Assembly: GCA_900549335.1 (NCBI GenBank)
Contig: UROJ01000105.1
Coordinates: forward strand, 1-5,612
Direction: 5' to 3'
Length of the DNA stretch: 5,612 bases
Source of the DNA: an uncultured Collinsella sp.
GTDB lineage: Bacteria > Actinomycetota > Coriobacteriia > Coriobacteriales > Coriobacteriaceae
A program made the translations under genes and the position numbers. The notes beneath the pieces are model-generated. The model saw only the letters and a list, made by a program, of their open reading frames with translations, was not told the DNA's origin and did not search any database. Below, in pieces: positions 1-5,448 of the stretch (within the stretch, counting starts at the first letter, position 1; each line of letters starts with the position of its first letter).

Positions 1-1423
1 CAAGACTATGGAGGAGTGGCTGCTACCGGCCCAGCTCTACATCCAGAACAAGTTCCGCGAGGCCTTCGATGCCGTCGAGGATCAGCTTCCTGAACACACC
101 GTGCTGGAGCCCGAGGGCAACAAGAGCAGCTTTACCGTCACCTTCCCCAGCTGGAAGGAGCGCGACGATGCCCACGCAGTGCTCGCCAACGGCGGCGTGC
201 GCTTCCGCAGCGGCAAGGCGCTCGTGCCCTTCCGCATCACCGGCAACATCGACTGGGGCGTTCCGGTGCCCGAGGTCGACGGCGTGAACGACGTCACCTG
301 CTGGTGCTGGCCCGAGAGCCTGTGGGCGCCCATCAGCTACACCCGCACCGTGCTTGCACGCGATGCCAAGGCCGCCGGCGTGACCGAGGGTGTCGCCGCC
401 CAGGATGCCGCCCTCATGGGCGAGCCCGCCGCCGACTCCACGCAGGTGCCCGCGCCCACCTACCAGCACAGCTCGCTCGACTGGCGCGACTGGTGGTGCT
501 CTGACGACGCTCAGATTTACCAGTTCATCGGTCAGGACAACATCTATTTCTACTGCATCGCGCAGACCGCCATGTGGGAGGCCCTGGGTTGGGACCTTAC
601 GCAGAGCACCGTCAGCGCCTGCTACCACCTGCTCTACATGGGCAAAAAGGCCAGCTCGTCCTCGCAGACGCCTCCCCCGCCGGCAGACGACCTGCTCAAC
701 CACTACACCTGCGAGCAGATGCGCGCGCATTGGCTGTCGCTCGGCCTGTCCGAGAAGCCGGTGAGCTTTAGCCCCAAGGCATATGACACGCGCGTGACTG
801 GCAAGGACAAGGACGGCAACGAGGTGCGCGCCTGCGACGACAAGCGCGTCATCGATCCGGCCCTTAAGGAGAGCGCGCTGCTGACCGGCGTGTTCAACCG
901 CCTGGCCCGCAGCTGCTTCTACGGCGTCGCCGTCAAGGAAGGCGACGAGAGTCCCTATCGCAACGGCTGCATCCCCGCCGGCGCGGCCTCTGCCGCCGTG
1001 GTCGAGGCCGCCGAGCAGGCTGCCCTTGCCTTTGAGCAGGCCATGTACAAGTTCGAGACGCACCGTGCGCTTGCCGTGTGCGACGACTACCTGCGCGCCG
1101 CCAACAAGCGCTGGAGTGACGCCTCCAAGGCCGCCAACAAGCTCGAGGGTGAGCCAGCCAACGCCGCCATGACGCAGGCCCTCGTCGACGCCTTTACCGA
1201 GCTGCGCGTGGCGACCGTGCTCATGCACGGTATTGTGCCGGCCGGCTGCGAGCTCATCTGCGAATACTTCGACGTCGATCCGGTCGCCTTCTTTAGCTGG
1301 GATAACATCTTTGCCTCCACGGACGAGTTTGTGGAGAGCTTGGGCGAGAAGCCCGGTGAGCACCGCGTGAAGCCGCTGCCCCCGCGCTTCGACTTCTTCA
1401 GCAAGCACGAGAGCCAGTACTAA
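1..1423 (+). CDS. Methionyl-tRNA synthetase-like protein (class I aaRS family), 5' end cut by the window; divergent active site
   Basis: The frame is open through the left edge (Lys-Thr precede the ATG at 8) and no ribosome binding site is visible, so this Met is probably internal and the HIGH-containing N-terminus lies outside. Counting from that Met, the MetRS plan is recognisable: an 'I-T-G-N-I-D-W-G-V-P-V-P' segment (77-88, cf. ISRDxxxGxxxP), 'APISY' (107-111, cf. DAPIGY), 'FIGQD' (173-177, cf. FIGKD), a KMSKS-position loop 'KASSS' (214-218), a helical anticodon-domain region, and the tail 'KPLPPRFDFF' (455-464, cf. PLFPRI). It ends there, so it lacks the C-terminal Trbp111/EMAP-type tRNA-binding domain of some MetRSs. 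Several residues that bind methionine or ATP in true MetRS are changed (see findings), so normal Met-tRNA charging is doubtful. The frame is long and intact with codon use like its neighbours, so it is not an obvious pseudogene. Family membership is fairly sure; function is open. Confidence 0.8.
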   Translation, partial: KTMEEWLLPAQLYIQNKFREAFDAVEDQLPEHTVLEPEGNKSSFTVTFPSWKERDDAHAVLANGGVRFRSGKALVPFRITGNIDWGVPVPEVDGVNDVTCWCWPESLWAPISYTRTVLARDAKAAGVTEGVAAQDAALMGEPAADSTQVPAPTYQHSSLDWRDWWCSDDAQIYQFIGQDNIYFYCIAQTAMWEALGWDLTQSTVSACYHLLYMGKKASSSSQTPPPPADDLLNHYTCEQMRAHWLSLGLSEKPVSFSPKAYDTRVTGKDKDGNEVRACDDKRVIDPALKESALLTGVFNRLARSCFYGVAVKEGDESPYRNGCIPAGAASAAVVEAAEQAALAFEQAMYKFETHRALAVCDDYLRAANKRWSDASKAANKLEGEPANAAMTQALVDAFTELRVATVLMHGIVPAGCELICEYFDVDPVAFFSWDNIFASTDEFVESLGEKPGEHRVKPLPPRFDFFSKHESQY

Positions 1424-1437
1424 GCCAACACCAAGGC

Positions 1438-1550
1438 AGAGTAGTCAATTTGGGACGGGGCTATTTTAGCTACCCCGTCCCAAATTTAACTGCAACGCCT
1501 GCCGAAACGGACGGGCAGCTAAAATAGCCCCGTCCCAAATTGACTACTTT
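1438..1550. repeat. Three-arm inverted-repeat element (REP/MITE-like) between the MetRS-like and methyltransferase genes
   Basis: Bases 1440-1471 are a perfect 32-base reverse complement of 1517-1548. A further A-T and G·U pair extend this to 1438/1550, leaving about 45 bases between the arms. The core motif TTTGGGACGGGG occurs in the left arm and its complement occurs twice, at 1473-1484 and in the right arm. The element thus reads as two head-to-head copies of one hairpin unit, the second imperfect on its inner side (only GGACGGG at 1509-1515 pairs with 1529-1535). No clear target-site duplication is seen. It fills nearly all of the 151-base gap. A dispersed REP- or MITE-type repeat is the likeliest reading; a transcription-control structure is the alternative. 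Confidence 0.85.
1447..1486 (+). other. Short hairpin inside the inverted-repeat element, possible weak terminator
   Basis: Bases 1447-1460 pair perfectly with 1473-1486 (14 bp, GC-rich centre) across a 12-base loop, CTATTTTAGCTA. It starts 23 bases after the MetRS-like stop codon, where a terminator would sit, but it is followed by TAACTGCAAC rather than a T-run, so intrinsic termination is not well supported. It competes with the longer pairing of the same left arm to 1517-1548, which is followed by only TTTT (1548-1551). Confidence 0.55.
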
Positions 1551-1574
1551 TAATGGAATGGGAAGGAAAGACGG

Positions 1575-2678
1575 ATGTCCAAGCCGCGTCGTCGTAAGCA
1601 GAAAAAGCAGGTCAAGCCCGAGATCAAGCTCAGGCAGTTTGCCTCCACCGAGCTTTCCGACCAGCTTGCCGCCCTTCCCTGCGCCGCCGACCTGCCGCGC
1701 TTTATGGTCGACACGGTCGCCGGCGCCTATGCGCCCGCCGATGCCGAGCTCATGATCGAGGGCTTCGGCGCCGCGGTCACACGCCCGGTCACACTGCGCG
1801 CCAACACGCTCAAGGCAACCGCCGAGGACATCGTTGCGGCGCTCGATGCCGCCGGCATCGAGCACCAAACCGTTACCTGGTATCCGGACGCCTTTATCCT
1901 GCCCGAGGCCCAGGTTTCCGACCTATGGGACCTCGACATCTACCGCGACGGCAAGATCTACCTACAGAGCCTGTCGTCCATGATGCCGCCTTTGGTGTTG
2001 GGTGCCCAGGCAGGCGAGGACATCCTGGACATGTGCGCAGCCCCTGGCGGCAAGACGACGCAGATCGCCGCCCTCACCCAGGGCCAGGCACACCTCACGG
2101 CCTGCGAGATGAGCATTCCCCGCGCCGAAAAGCTTGAGTCCAACCTCCACCGCCAAGGTGCCAAAAACGTGCCCGTCATGCGCATCGACGCACGCGAGCT
2201 CGACGAGTTCTTCCGCTTTGACCGCATCCTGCTCGACGCTCCCTGCACCGGCACGGGCACCGTCATCAGTGGCAACGAGAAAAGCCTGCGCGGCCTCACC
2301 GAGCAGCTGCTCGTCAAGTGCGCCCGCTCGCAGCGCGCGCTTCTGGACCGCGCCATGGGAGCCCTCAAACCGGGCGGCATGCTCGTCTATTCCACCTGTT
2401 CGATCATGCCGCAGGAAAACGAGGACGCCCTGCAAGAGGCCCTCGACAAGCACATGGATTGCGAGCTTATCCCCCTCGACGGCACACCGAGCGAAAGTGA
2501 AGCGCGTCGCGCCCAGGATGCCGGCGAGGAGCCGCATATCGAGTGCAACGCCCTCACCGAGGCCATCGCCGCCGGCCATGTCTCGGCCATCGCCAACGGT
2601 ATGCCCGGCACGCTGACCATTCCGCCTAGCCGCGATTTTGAGGGCTTCTACATTGCCCTGATCCGAAAACGCAGCTAG
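1575..2678 (+). CDS. RsmB/RsmF-type (NOL1/NOP2/Sun family) RNA cytosine-C5 methyltransferase
   Basis: A SAM-dependent RNA m5C methyltransferase of 367 residues, most likely acting on rRNA in the cytoplasm. Visible in order: a Lys/Arg-rich N-terminus (3-20), which may help RNA contact; an N-terminal segment with the family's 'LRANTLK' (74-80); a QSLSS element (131-135); SAM motif I 'DMCAAPGGKT' (152-161); acidic ribose-binding Glu178; Asp205 of the next SAM motif; motif IV 'DAPCTG' (221-226) with Cys224; and motif VI 'STCS' (273-276) with Cys275. In this family the TC cysteine is the nucleophile and the PC cysteine releases the product; both are present. The C-terminus 'DFEGFYIALI' is the usual closing strand. 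It is shorter than E. coli RsmF or RsmB (over 400 residues), with no room for a C-terminal PUA-like domain. The ATG follows GGAAGGAAAG (1561-1570). The exact target base cannot be told from sequence. Confidence 0.93.
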   Translation: MSKPRRRKQKKQVKPEIKLRQFASTELSDQLAALPCAADLPRFMVDTVAGAYAPADAELMIEGFGAAVTRPVTLRANTLKATAEDIVAALDAAGIEHQTVTWYPDAFILPEAQVSDLWDLDIYRDGKIYLQSLSSMMPPLVLGAQAGEDILDMCAAPGGKTTQIAALTQGQAHLTACEMSIPRAEKLESNLHRQGAKNVPVMRIDARELDEFFRFDRILLDAPCTGTGTVISGNEKSLRGLTEQLLVKCARSQRALLDRAMGALKPGGMLVYSTCSIMPQENEDALQEALDKHMDCELIPLDGTPSESEARRAQDAGEEPHIECNALTEAIAAGHVSAIANGMPGTLTIPPSRDFEGFYIALIRKRS

Positions 2679-2702
2679 CGCACGGATCAAAAACTCAACA
2701 AG

Positions 2703-2873
2703 CTATCTCTGTGCGCGTTTGCCCTGCTGGTCGCGATGCTGTTTAAGCATCGCGCGCTCCTTGCGTTCGGCCCTTTTGCCCTTAATGGCCGTGACCACAA
2801 AGTAGATGACCGCGGCGGCAACGATTGCGCCCACGCACAGGCCAATCGAGCCAAACATTGCTGTCAATTCCAT
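2703..2873 (-). CDS. Small single-span membrane protein, 56 aa, unknown function
   Basis: On the minus strand an ATG at 2873 opens 56 codons ending in TAG at 2703-2705, preceded by a good ribosome binding site GAGAGGTG (2881-2888) seven bases away. The protein starts MELTAMFGSIG, has one hydrophobic stretch of about 20 residues (roughly 9-30) rich in Val, Ala and Ile, and ends in a strongly basic hydrophilic tail (31-56: many Lys and Arg, plus Gln/Glu). By the positive-inside rule the tail should be cytoplasmic. It converges with the methyltransferase gene (24 bases between stops) and diverges from the TIM-barrel gene. I do not recognise a family. The ribosome binding site, the membrane-protein pattern and the codon use fitting its neighbours argue that it is real. 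Confidence 0.75.
   Translation of the reverse strand: MELTAMFGSIGLCVGAIVAAAVIYFVVTAIKGKRAERKERAMLKQHRDQQGKRAQR
2732..2754. repeat. 9-bp perfect hairpin inside the small membrane protein gene
   Basis: CGCGATGCT (2732-2740) and AGCATCGCG (2746-2754) are perfect reverse complements with a five-base loop GTTTA. It lies in the codons for the basic tail (about residues 40-48), 54 bases past the stop codon of the converging methyltransferase gene. There is no T-run on either strand, so it is not a standard terminator. It may help 3'-end stability of the converging transcripts or be chance. Confidence 0.55.
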
Positions 2874-2905
2874 ACCGCGTCACCTCTCTTTTAAACGGGG
2901 CTTTC

Positions 2906-2914
2906 AAGATAGCA
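2906..2914 (-). promoter_or_regulatory. Possible extended -10 promoter for the small membrane protein
   Basis: Read on the minus strand, TGC-TATCTT fits an extended -10 (TGn followed by a 4/6 match to TATAAT). It would start transcription near 2899, giving a leader of about 25 bases that includes the GAGAGGTG ribosome binding site. No convincing -35 hexamer is seen at the expected spacing. Confidence 0.35.
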
Positions 2915-3049
2915 CCTCGATCCTCGCCACCACAGCTCCTTCACGTTCTCCCGCCCTTCGGTCTAACGGATGGTGCGGCGGGGAAAAATCAACTCGTCAA
3001 ACGATTTAGCATTCGCAATTCCGGCTGCATCGCGCCGGCCACCATCGCA

Positions 3050-3055
3050 TAGAAT
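3050..3055 (+). promoter_or_regulatory. Possible -10 box (TAGAAT) for the TIM-barrel gene
   Basis: TAGAAT is a 5/6 match to TATAAT and ends nine bases before the ATG at 3065, so transcription would begin at or within a few bases of the start codon. No Shine-Dalgarno sequence is seen before the ATG, which fits a leaderless or near-leaderless mRNA. The -35 region (about 3027-3032) does not match consensus. The rest of 2891-3049 holds only a 6-bp GC hairpin (2950-2955 with 2977-2982) and no gene I can support. Confidence 0.4.
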
Positions 3056-3064
3056 CGAGCCTCC

Positions 3065-4156
3065 ATGGATACCCTCAACGACCTAAACGAACGCGTCGAC
3101 GCCTTTGTCGGCACCAGCTCCTTCGACACGCCTGCCGCGGCAAACGACCAAGCTCCCATCGATGTACCCGCCGAGGTTCACGAGGGCATCGTCGCCTCGG
3201 TCGATTTCTCCGAGGTCGAGCTCGCAGACGAGTTCACCGAGCCCCAGGTAGCCGTGACCCCCAACGGACTGCTCCCCATGGAGCCCCTGCCCATCGACGG
3301 ACGTCTGCGCAAGGCTGCTCTTCGCATGCCCGACGAGATCGAGGAGGCCAGCGGCTTCACGCTCTTCGGCCGCCGCATCAAGTCGCTCATTTACACTACC
3401 GATGTCGCGGTTATCCGCAACTCCAACGCCGATGCCGTTTTTGCGGTCTACCCTTTCACGCCGCAGCCCGCCATTACGCAAGCGCTGCTGACCGTCGCCG
3501 AGTGCCCGGTCTTTGTAGGCGTGGGCGGCGGAACTACGACCGGTAAGCGCTCCGTGCAGATGGCAGCCGTCTCCGAGATGCAGGGCGCGGCGGGCTGCGT
3601 GGTCAACTCCCCCGCTACTGCCGAGATGGTCGAGCACATCACCAACATCGCCGACATCCCCGTCATCGCCACGGTCGTACGTTGCGACGACGATGCGCAT
3701 GCCAAAGTGCGCGCCGGAGCCAAGATTCTCAACATCGCCGCCGGCAAAAACACGCCCCAGGTCCTGCGTGAACTGCGCGAGCACTATCCCAACCTGCCGC
3801 TCATCGCGCCGGGCGGCAAGACGCCCGAGAGCATCCGTGAGACCATCGCCGCCGGCGCCAACGCCATCATCTGGACGCCGCCTTCGGCACAGCAGCTACA
3901 GACCGACATGATGCAGCGTTATCGCAAGATGAAGGAAGAAGCCACACCTGTCATCTCGCGCGACGATGTGCCCATTATCGACCAGGTCGCCGCCGCCGAG
4001 GTCAGCCAGGTCGAGAACATGAATCCCGATGTGCCGATTCCCGACGAAGTCATCGAGCGCGTCGCTTCGATCCACGAGCGCGTCGAGGAGCATCGCGCCA
4101 ACCGCGGCCTCAAGCCGTCACTGCACGGCTTCTTCTTCCGCGGAAAGAAACGCTAA
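3065..4156 (+). CDS. Conserved TIM-barrel protein of unknown function (family often labelled 'hydrolase'), with extra N- and C-terminal segments
   Basis: Of 363 residues, about 98-290 form a core that I recognise from Firmicutes and Coriobacteriia proteins usually labelled just 'hydrolase'. Signatures are 'FGRRIKSLIYTTDVAVI' (101-117), 'AVYPFTPQPAITQALL' (127-142), the glycine-rich loop 'GVGGGTTTGKRS' (152-163), 'VVNSP' (179-183), 'IPVIATVV' (198-205), 'AGAKILNIAAGK' (217-228) and 'IAPGGKTPESI' (247-257). Repeating strand-loop-helix units and a late GG loop look like a phosphate-binding TIM barrel related to KDPG-aldolase-type folds (inference). No catalytic residues can be assigned with confidence. 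Residues 1-95 are acidic, low in hydrophobics and probably disordered; residues 290-363 hold charged helices and end in basic 'FFFRGKKR'. An in-frame TAG five codons upstream fixes ATG 3065 as the earliest ATG. No signal peptide. It ends in a strong terminator and appears monocistronic. Confidence 0.85.
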   Translation: MDTLNDLNERVDAFVGTSSFDTPAAANDQAPIDVPAEVHEGIVASVDFSEVELADEFTEPQVAVTPNGLLPMEPLPIDGRLRKAALRMPDEIEEASGFTLFGRRIKSLIYTTDVAVIRNSNADAVFAVYPFTPQPAITQALLTVAECPVFVGVGGGTTTGKRSVQMAAVSEMQGAAGCVVNSPATAEMVEHITNIADIPVIATVVRCDDDAHAKVRAGAKILNIAAGKNTPQVLRELREHYPNLPLIAPGGKTPESIRETIAAGANAIIWTPPSAQQLQTDMMQRYRKMKEEATPVISRDDVPIIDQVAAAEVSQVENMNPDVPIPDEVIERVASIHERVEEHRANRGLKPSLHGFFFRGKKR

Positions 4157-4168
4157 TCGTAACAGCAA

Positions 4169-4206
4169 GGCCCGCCCCACAAACGTGAGGCGGGCCGTTA
4201 TCGTTT
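4169..4206. terminator. Hairpin terminator between convergent genes
   Basis: GGCCCGCC (4169-4176) pairs perfectly with GGCGGGCC (4189-4196). A C/A mismatch and three further pairs (CAC/GTG) close on an AAAC loop. GTTATCGTTT follows on the plus strand. It starts 13 bases past the TIM-barrel stop codon and sits 32 bases from the end of the converging degV-family gene. The plus-side tail is only moderately T-rich and the minus side is T-poor, so efficiency may be better for the plus transcript. Confidence 0.8.
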
Positions 4207-4237
4207 GAGCAATCATGCAGCGACGTGATGGGGCAAA

Positions 4238-5128
4238 TTAATCCACGCGCTTGTCGCCCATAAAGAAGAGCGCCACCGTACCAGGTCCGGTATGCGAGCC
4301 AATCAGAGTACCGATGTCATTGATCTCAATCTTGCCTTTAAGCTGCGGAACCTGTTCCTCAATCAGCGCCGCAACTGCCTCGGCATCCTCGCGGCACGCC
4401 GAGTGCGACATGATGCACTTACCCGAATAATCCGCACCGTCCTGCACGTGTGCCATCATGGTCTTGGCCATCTCGGAAATCGCGCGCTTCTTAGTGCGAA
4501 TCTTCTCACATGGTGACAGCTTGCCGTCGCAATCGACCGTCATAAGCGGGCAAATCTTAAGCGCCGTGCCGATGATCGCGCTCGCGGCCGAAATGCGACC
4601 GCCGCGCAGGTAGCTCGACAGATCGGTCGAGAAGAACCAGTGGTGCAGGTTGAGTTTGTGCTCCTCGATCCAGGCAGCCGTCTCGTCGAGTGAAGCCCCG
4701 CTATCGCGCACGTCGGCGGCATATTCCAGCAACAGGCCAAAGCCCGAAGACGCCGCCAGCGAATCGACGACGCGCACCTTGCCGCCCTGGGGATAGCGAT
4801 CCGCGAGCATCTGCGCCGCAACGCAGGCCGATCCATACGTGCCCGAAATGCCCGACGACAACGTCAGGTGCAGCACGTCTTTACCCTCGGCAACAAACGG
4901 CTCCCAAAACTCCTCGTACTCACCCACGCTCACCTGAGACGTCTTGGGCATGGCGCCCGCGGCAATCTGGGCAAAAAACTTGTCCGGCGTAATCGACTGA
5001 TACAGATCGTCCGTATAGACAACATCGTCGATCTCGTAATGAAAACACACGACAGGGACATTGCGCGACGCAAAGAACTCACGGGTTCGGTCGGCGGCGG
5101 ATTCACAGGTCAGGACAAAATCACTCAT
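4238..5128 (-). CDS. DegV family protein (FakB-like fatty-acid-binding protein)
   Basis: DegV/FakB proteins bind a fatty acid and, with the kinase FakA, present it for phosphorylation and entry into phospholipid synthesis; no fakA is in this window. The product is 296 residues, normal for the family. Visible: a first-strand motif 'VLTCESAAD' (5-13), where most DegV proteins have TDS; 'KTSQVS' (62-67); 'SSGISGTYGSA' (91-101); 'VVDSLAASSG' (120-129); 'YLRGGRIS' (173-180); 'KICPLMTVDCDGKL' (191-204); and 'GTLIGSHTGPGT' (273-284), whose His is near the lipid headgroup in studied FakB proteins. The TC-S variant with the 'HHWFFSTDL' segment marks a subfamily I recall from Clostridia and Coriobacteriia. 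Start choice: AAGGAG (5135-5140) lies six bases before ATG 5128. The longer start at 5146 has no ribosome binding site and would overlap that AAGGAG. The substrate fatty acid cannot be told. Confidence 0.93.
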   Translation of the reverse strand: MSDFVLTCESAADRTREFFASRNVPVVCFHYEIDDVVYTDDLYQSITPDKFFAQIAAGAMPKTSQVSVGEYEEFWEPFVAEGKDVLHLTLSSGISGTYGSACVAAQMLADRYPQGGKVRVVDSLAASSGFGLLLEYAADVRDSGASLDETAAWIEEHKLNLHHWFFSTDLSSYLRGGRISAASAIIGTALKICPLMTVDCDGKLSPCEKIRTKKRAISEMAKTMMAHVQDGADYSGKCIMSHSACREDAEAVAALIEEQVPQLKGKIEINDIGTLIGSHTGPGTVALFFMGDKRVD

Positions 5129-5156
5129 ATGAGGCTCCTTACTCATTGCTGCGCAA

Positions 5157-5162
5157 ATTATC
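5157..5162 (-). promoter_or_regulatory. Possible -10 box of the degV-family gene
   Basis: On the minus strand GATAAT (5/6 to TATAAT) would place the transcription start near 5150, giving a leader of about 21 bases that holds the AAGGAG site before ATG 5128. That agrees with the shorter start. The -35 region near 5180-5185 is poor. Just upstream are two TACATA copies (5175-5180 and 5184-5189) and the 8-bp palindrome ACATATGT (5185-5192), possible but unproven operator sequence. Confidence 0.4.
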
Positions 5163-5173
5163 GCACAGTGAGC

Positions 5174-5308
5174 CTACATACGGTACATATGTCCACTATT
5201 TACCAAATCGAACCAAAAATAGCGAACATCTTTACCACCATCGTCTCCACCGACCCCACGCATAAATATCTGAGAAAACACCCTCTGTTGTCTCCACTCA
5301 ACCGCCAT
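5174..5308 (-). CDS. Doubtful 44-codon reading frame in the degV-fbp intergenic region
   Basis: On the minus strand an ATG at 5308, preceded by GAGGT (5313-5317) only four bases away, opens 44 codons ending in TAG at 5174-5176. The product would begin [10 protein letters not shown] and have a Gly/Asp-rich middle (GVGGDDGG) followed by an aromatic segment 'YFWFDL'; no membrane segment or known motif is seen. Against it: AGA, AGG and ATA codons unlike the neighbouring genes, a short spacer, and a tail running up to the degV promoter. For it: the minus strand here is strongly G-rich (11 G against 39 C on the plus strand in 5221-5330). Could equally be untranslated or random. Confidence 0.2.
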   Translation of the reverse strand: MAVEWRQQRVFSQIFMRGVGGDDGGKDVRYFWFDLVNSGHMYRM

Positions 5309-5340
5309 ATCTACCTCAACTAAATCGATTTACCAAACCG

Positions 5341-5360
5341 TTCAGCCGACAATTCAGCCG
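5341..5360 (+). repeat. Two direct copies of TTCAGCCG upstream of fbp
   Basis: TTCAGCCG occurs at 5341-5348 and 5353-5360, a 12-base period. A second shared word, ATTTACCAAA, occurs at 5198-5207 and 5328-5337. These could be regulator half-sites but are short enough to be chance. Confidence 0.25.
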
Positions 5361-5391
5361 CTGGCGCAAAATCGAAACAAAAGCGGCGCAT

Positions 5392-5421
5392 ACTGATAAA
5401 CGTTTGACGCTGTTTATCAGT
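5392..5421. promoter_or_regulatory. 10-bp perfect dyad upstream of fbp (operator or attenuator candidate)
   Basis: ACTGATAAAC (5392-5401) and GTTTATCAGT (5412-5421) are perfect reverse complements around a ten-base spacer. The second arm runs into a short T-run (5421-5424), and the dyad ends 27 bases before the fbp ATG. It could be a protein-binding operator or an RNA hairpin in the leader. A TTGACG lies in the spacer (5404-5409), but no matching -10 follows, so no promoter is assigned. Confidence 0.5.
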
Positions 5422-5448
5422 TTTACCAGCCCCATCGGAAGGTGTTTC

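Noticed and set aside
23..1408. A 461-codon minus-strand reading frame opposite the MetRS-like gene
   Set aside because: It is a by-product of high GC at third positions of the plus-strand gene. Its translation is low-complexity Gly/Ala/Val/His-rich with no motif, while the plus frame has clear MetRS features.
1438..1550. Reading the inverted repeat as a CRISPR fragment or a riboswitch
   Set aside because: There are only two or three arms in inverted orientation and no regular spacers, and no known riboswitch core is recognisable.
1962..2690. A 242-codon minus-strand reading frame opposite the methyltransferase
   Set aside because: Antisense shadow of a gene with complete catalytic motifs; no ribosome binding site or recognisable domain.
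2950..2983. CCCGCC/GGCGGG hairpin as a terminator
   Set aside because: Only six pairs with a 21-base loop, followed by GAAAAATC on the plus strand and no T-run on the minus side; no gene ends nearby to need it.
2825..3052. Plus-strand frames of 67-75 codons across 2806-3052
   Set aside because: No ribosome binding site, no motif, and they overlap the better supported minus-strand small membrane protein and its upstream region.
4868..5323. A 151-codon plus-strand frame antisense to the degV-family gene
   Set aside because: Mostly the complement of conserved DegV sequence; no ribosome binding site, and its tail crosses AT-richer intergenic DNA.
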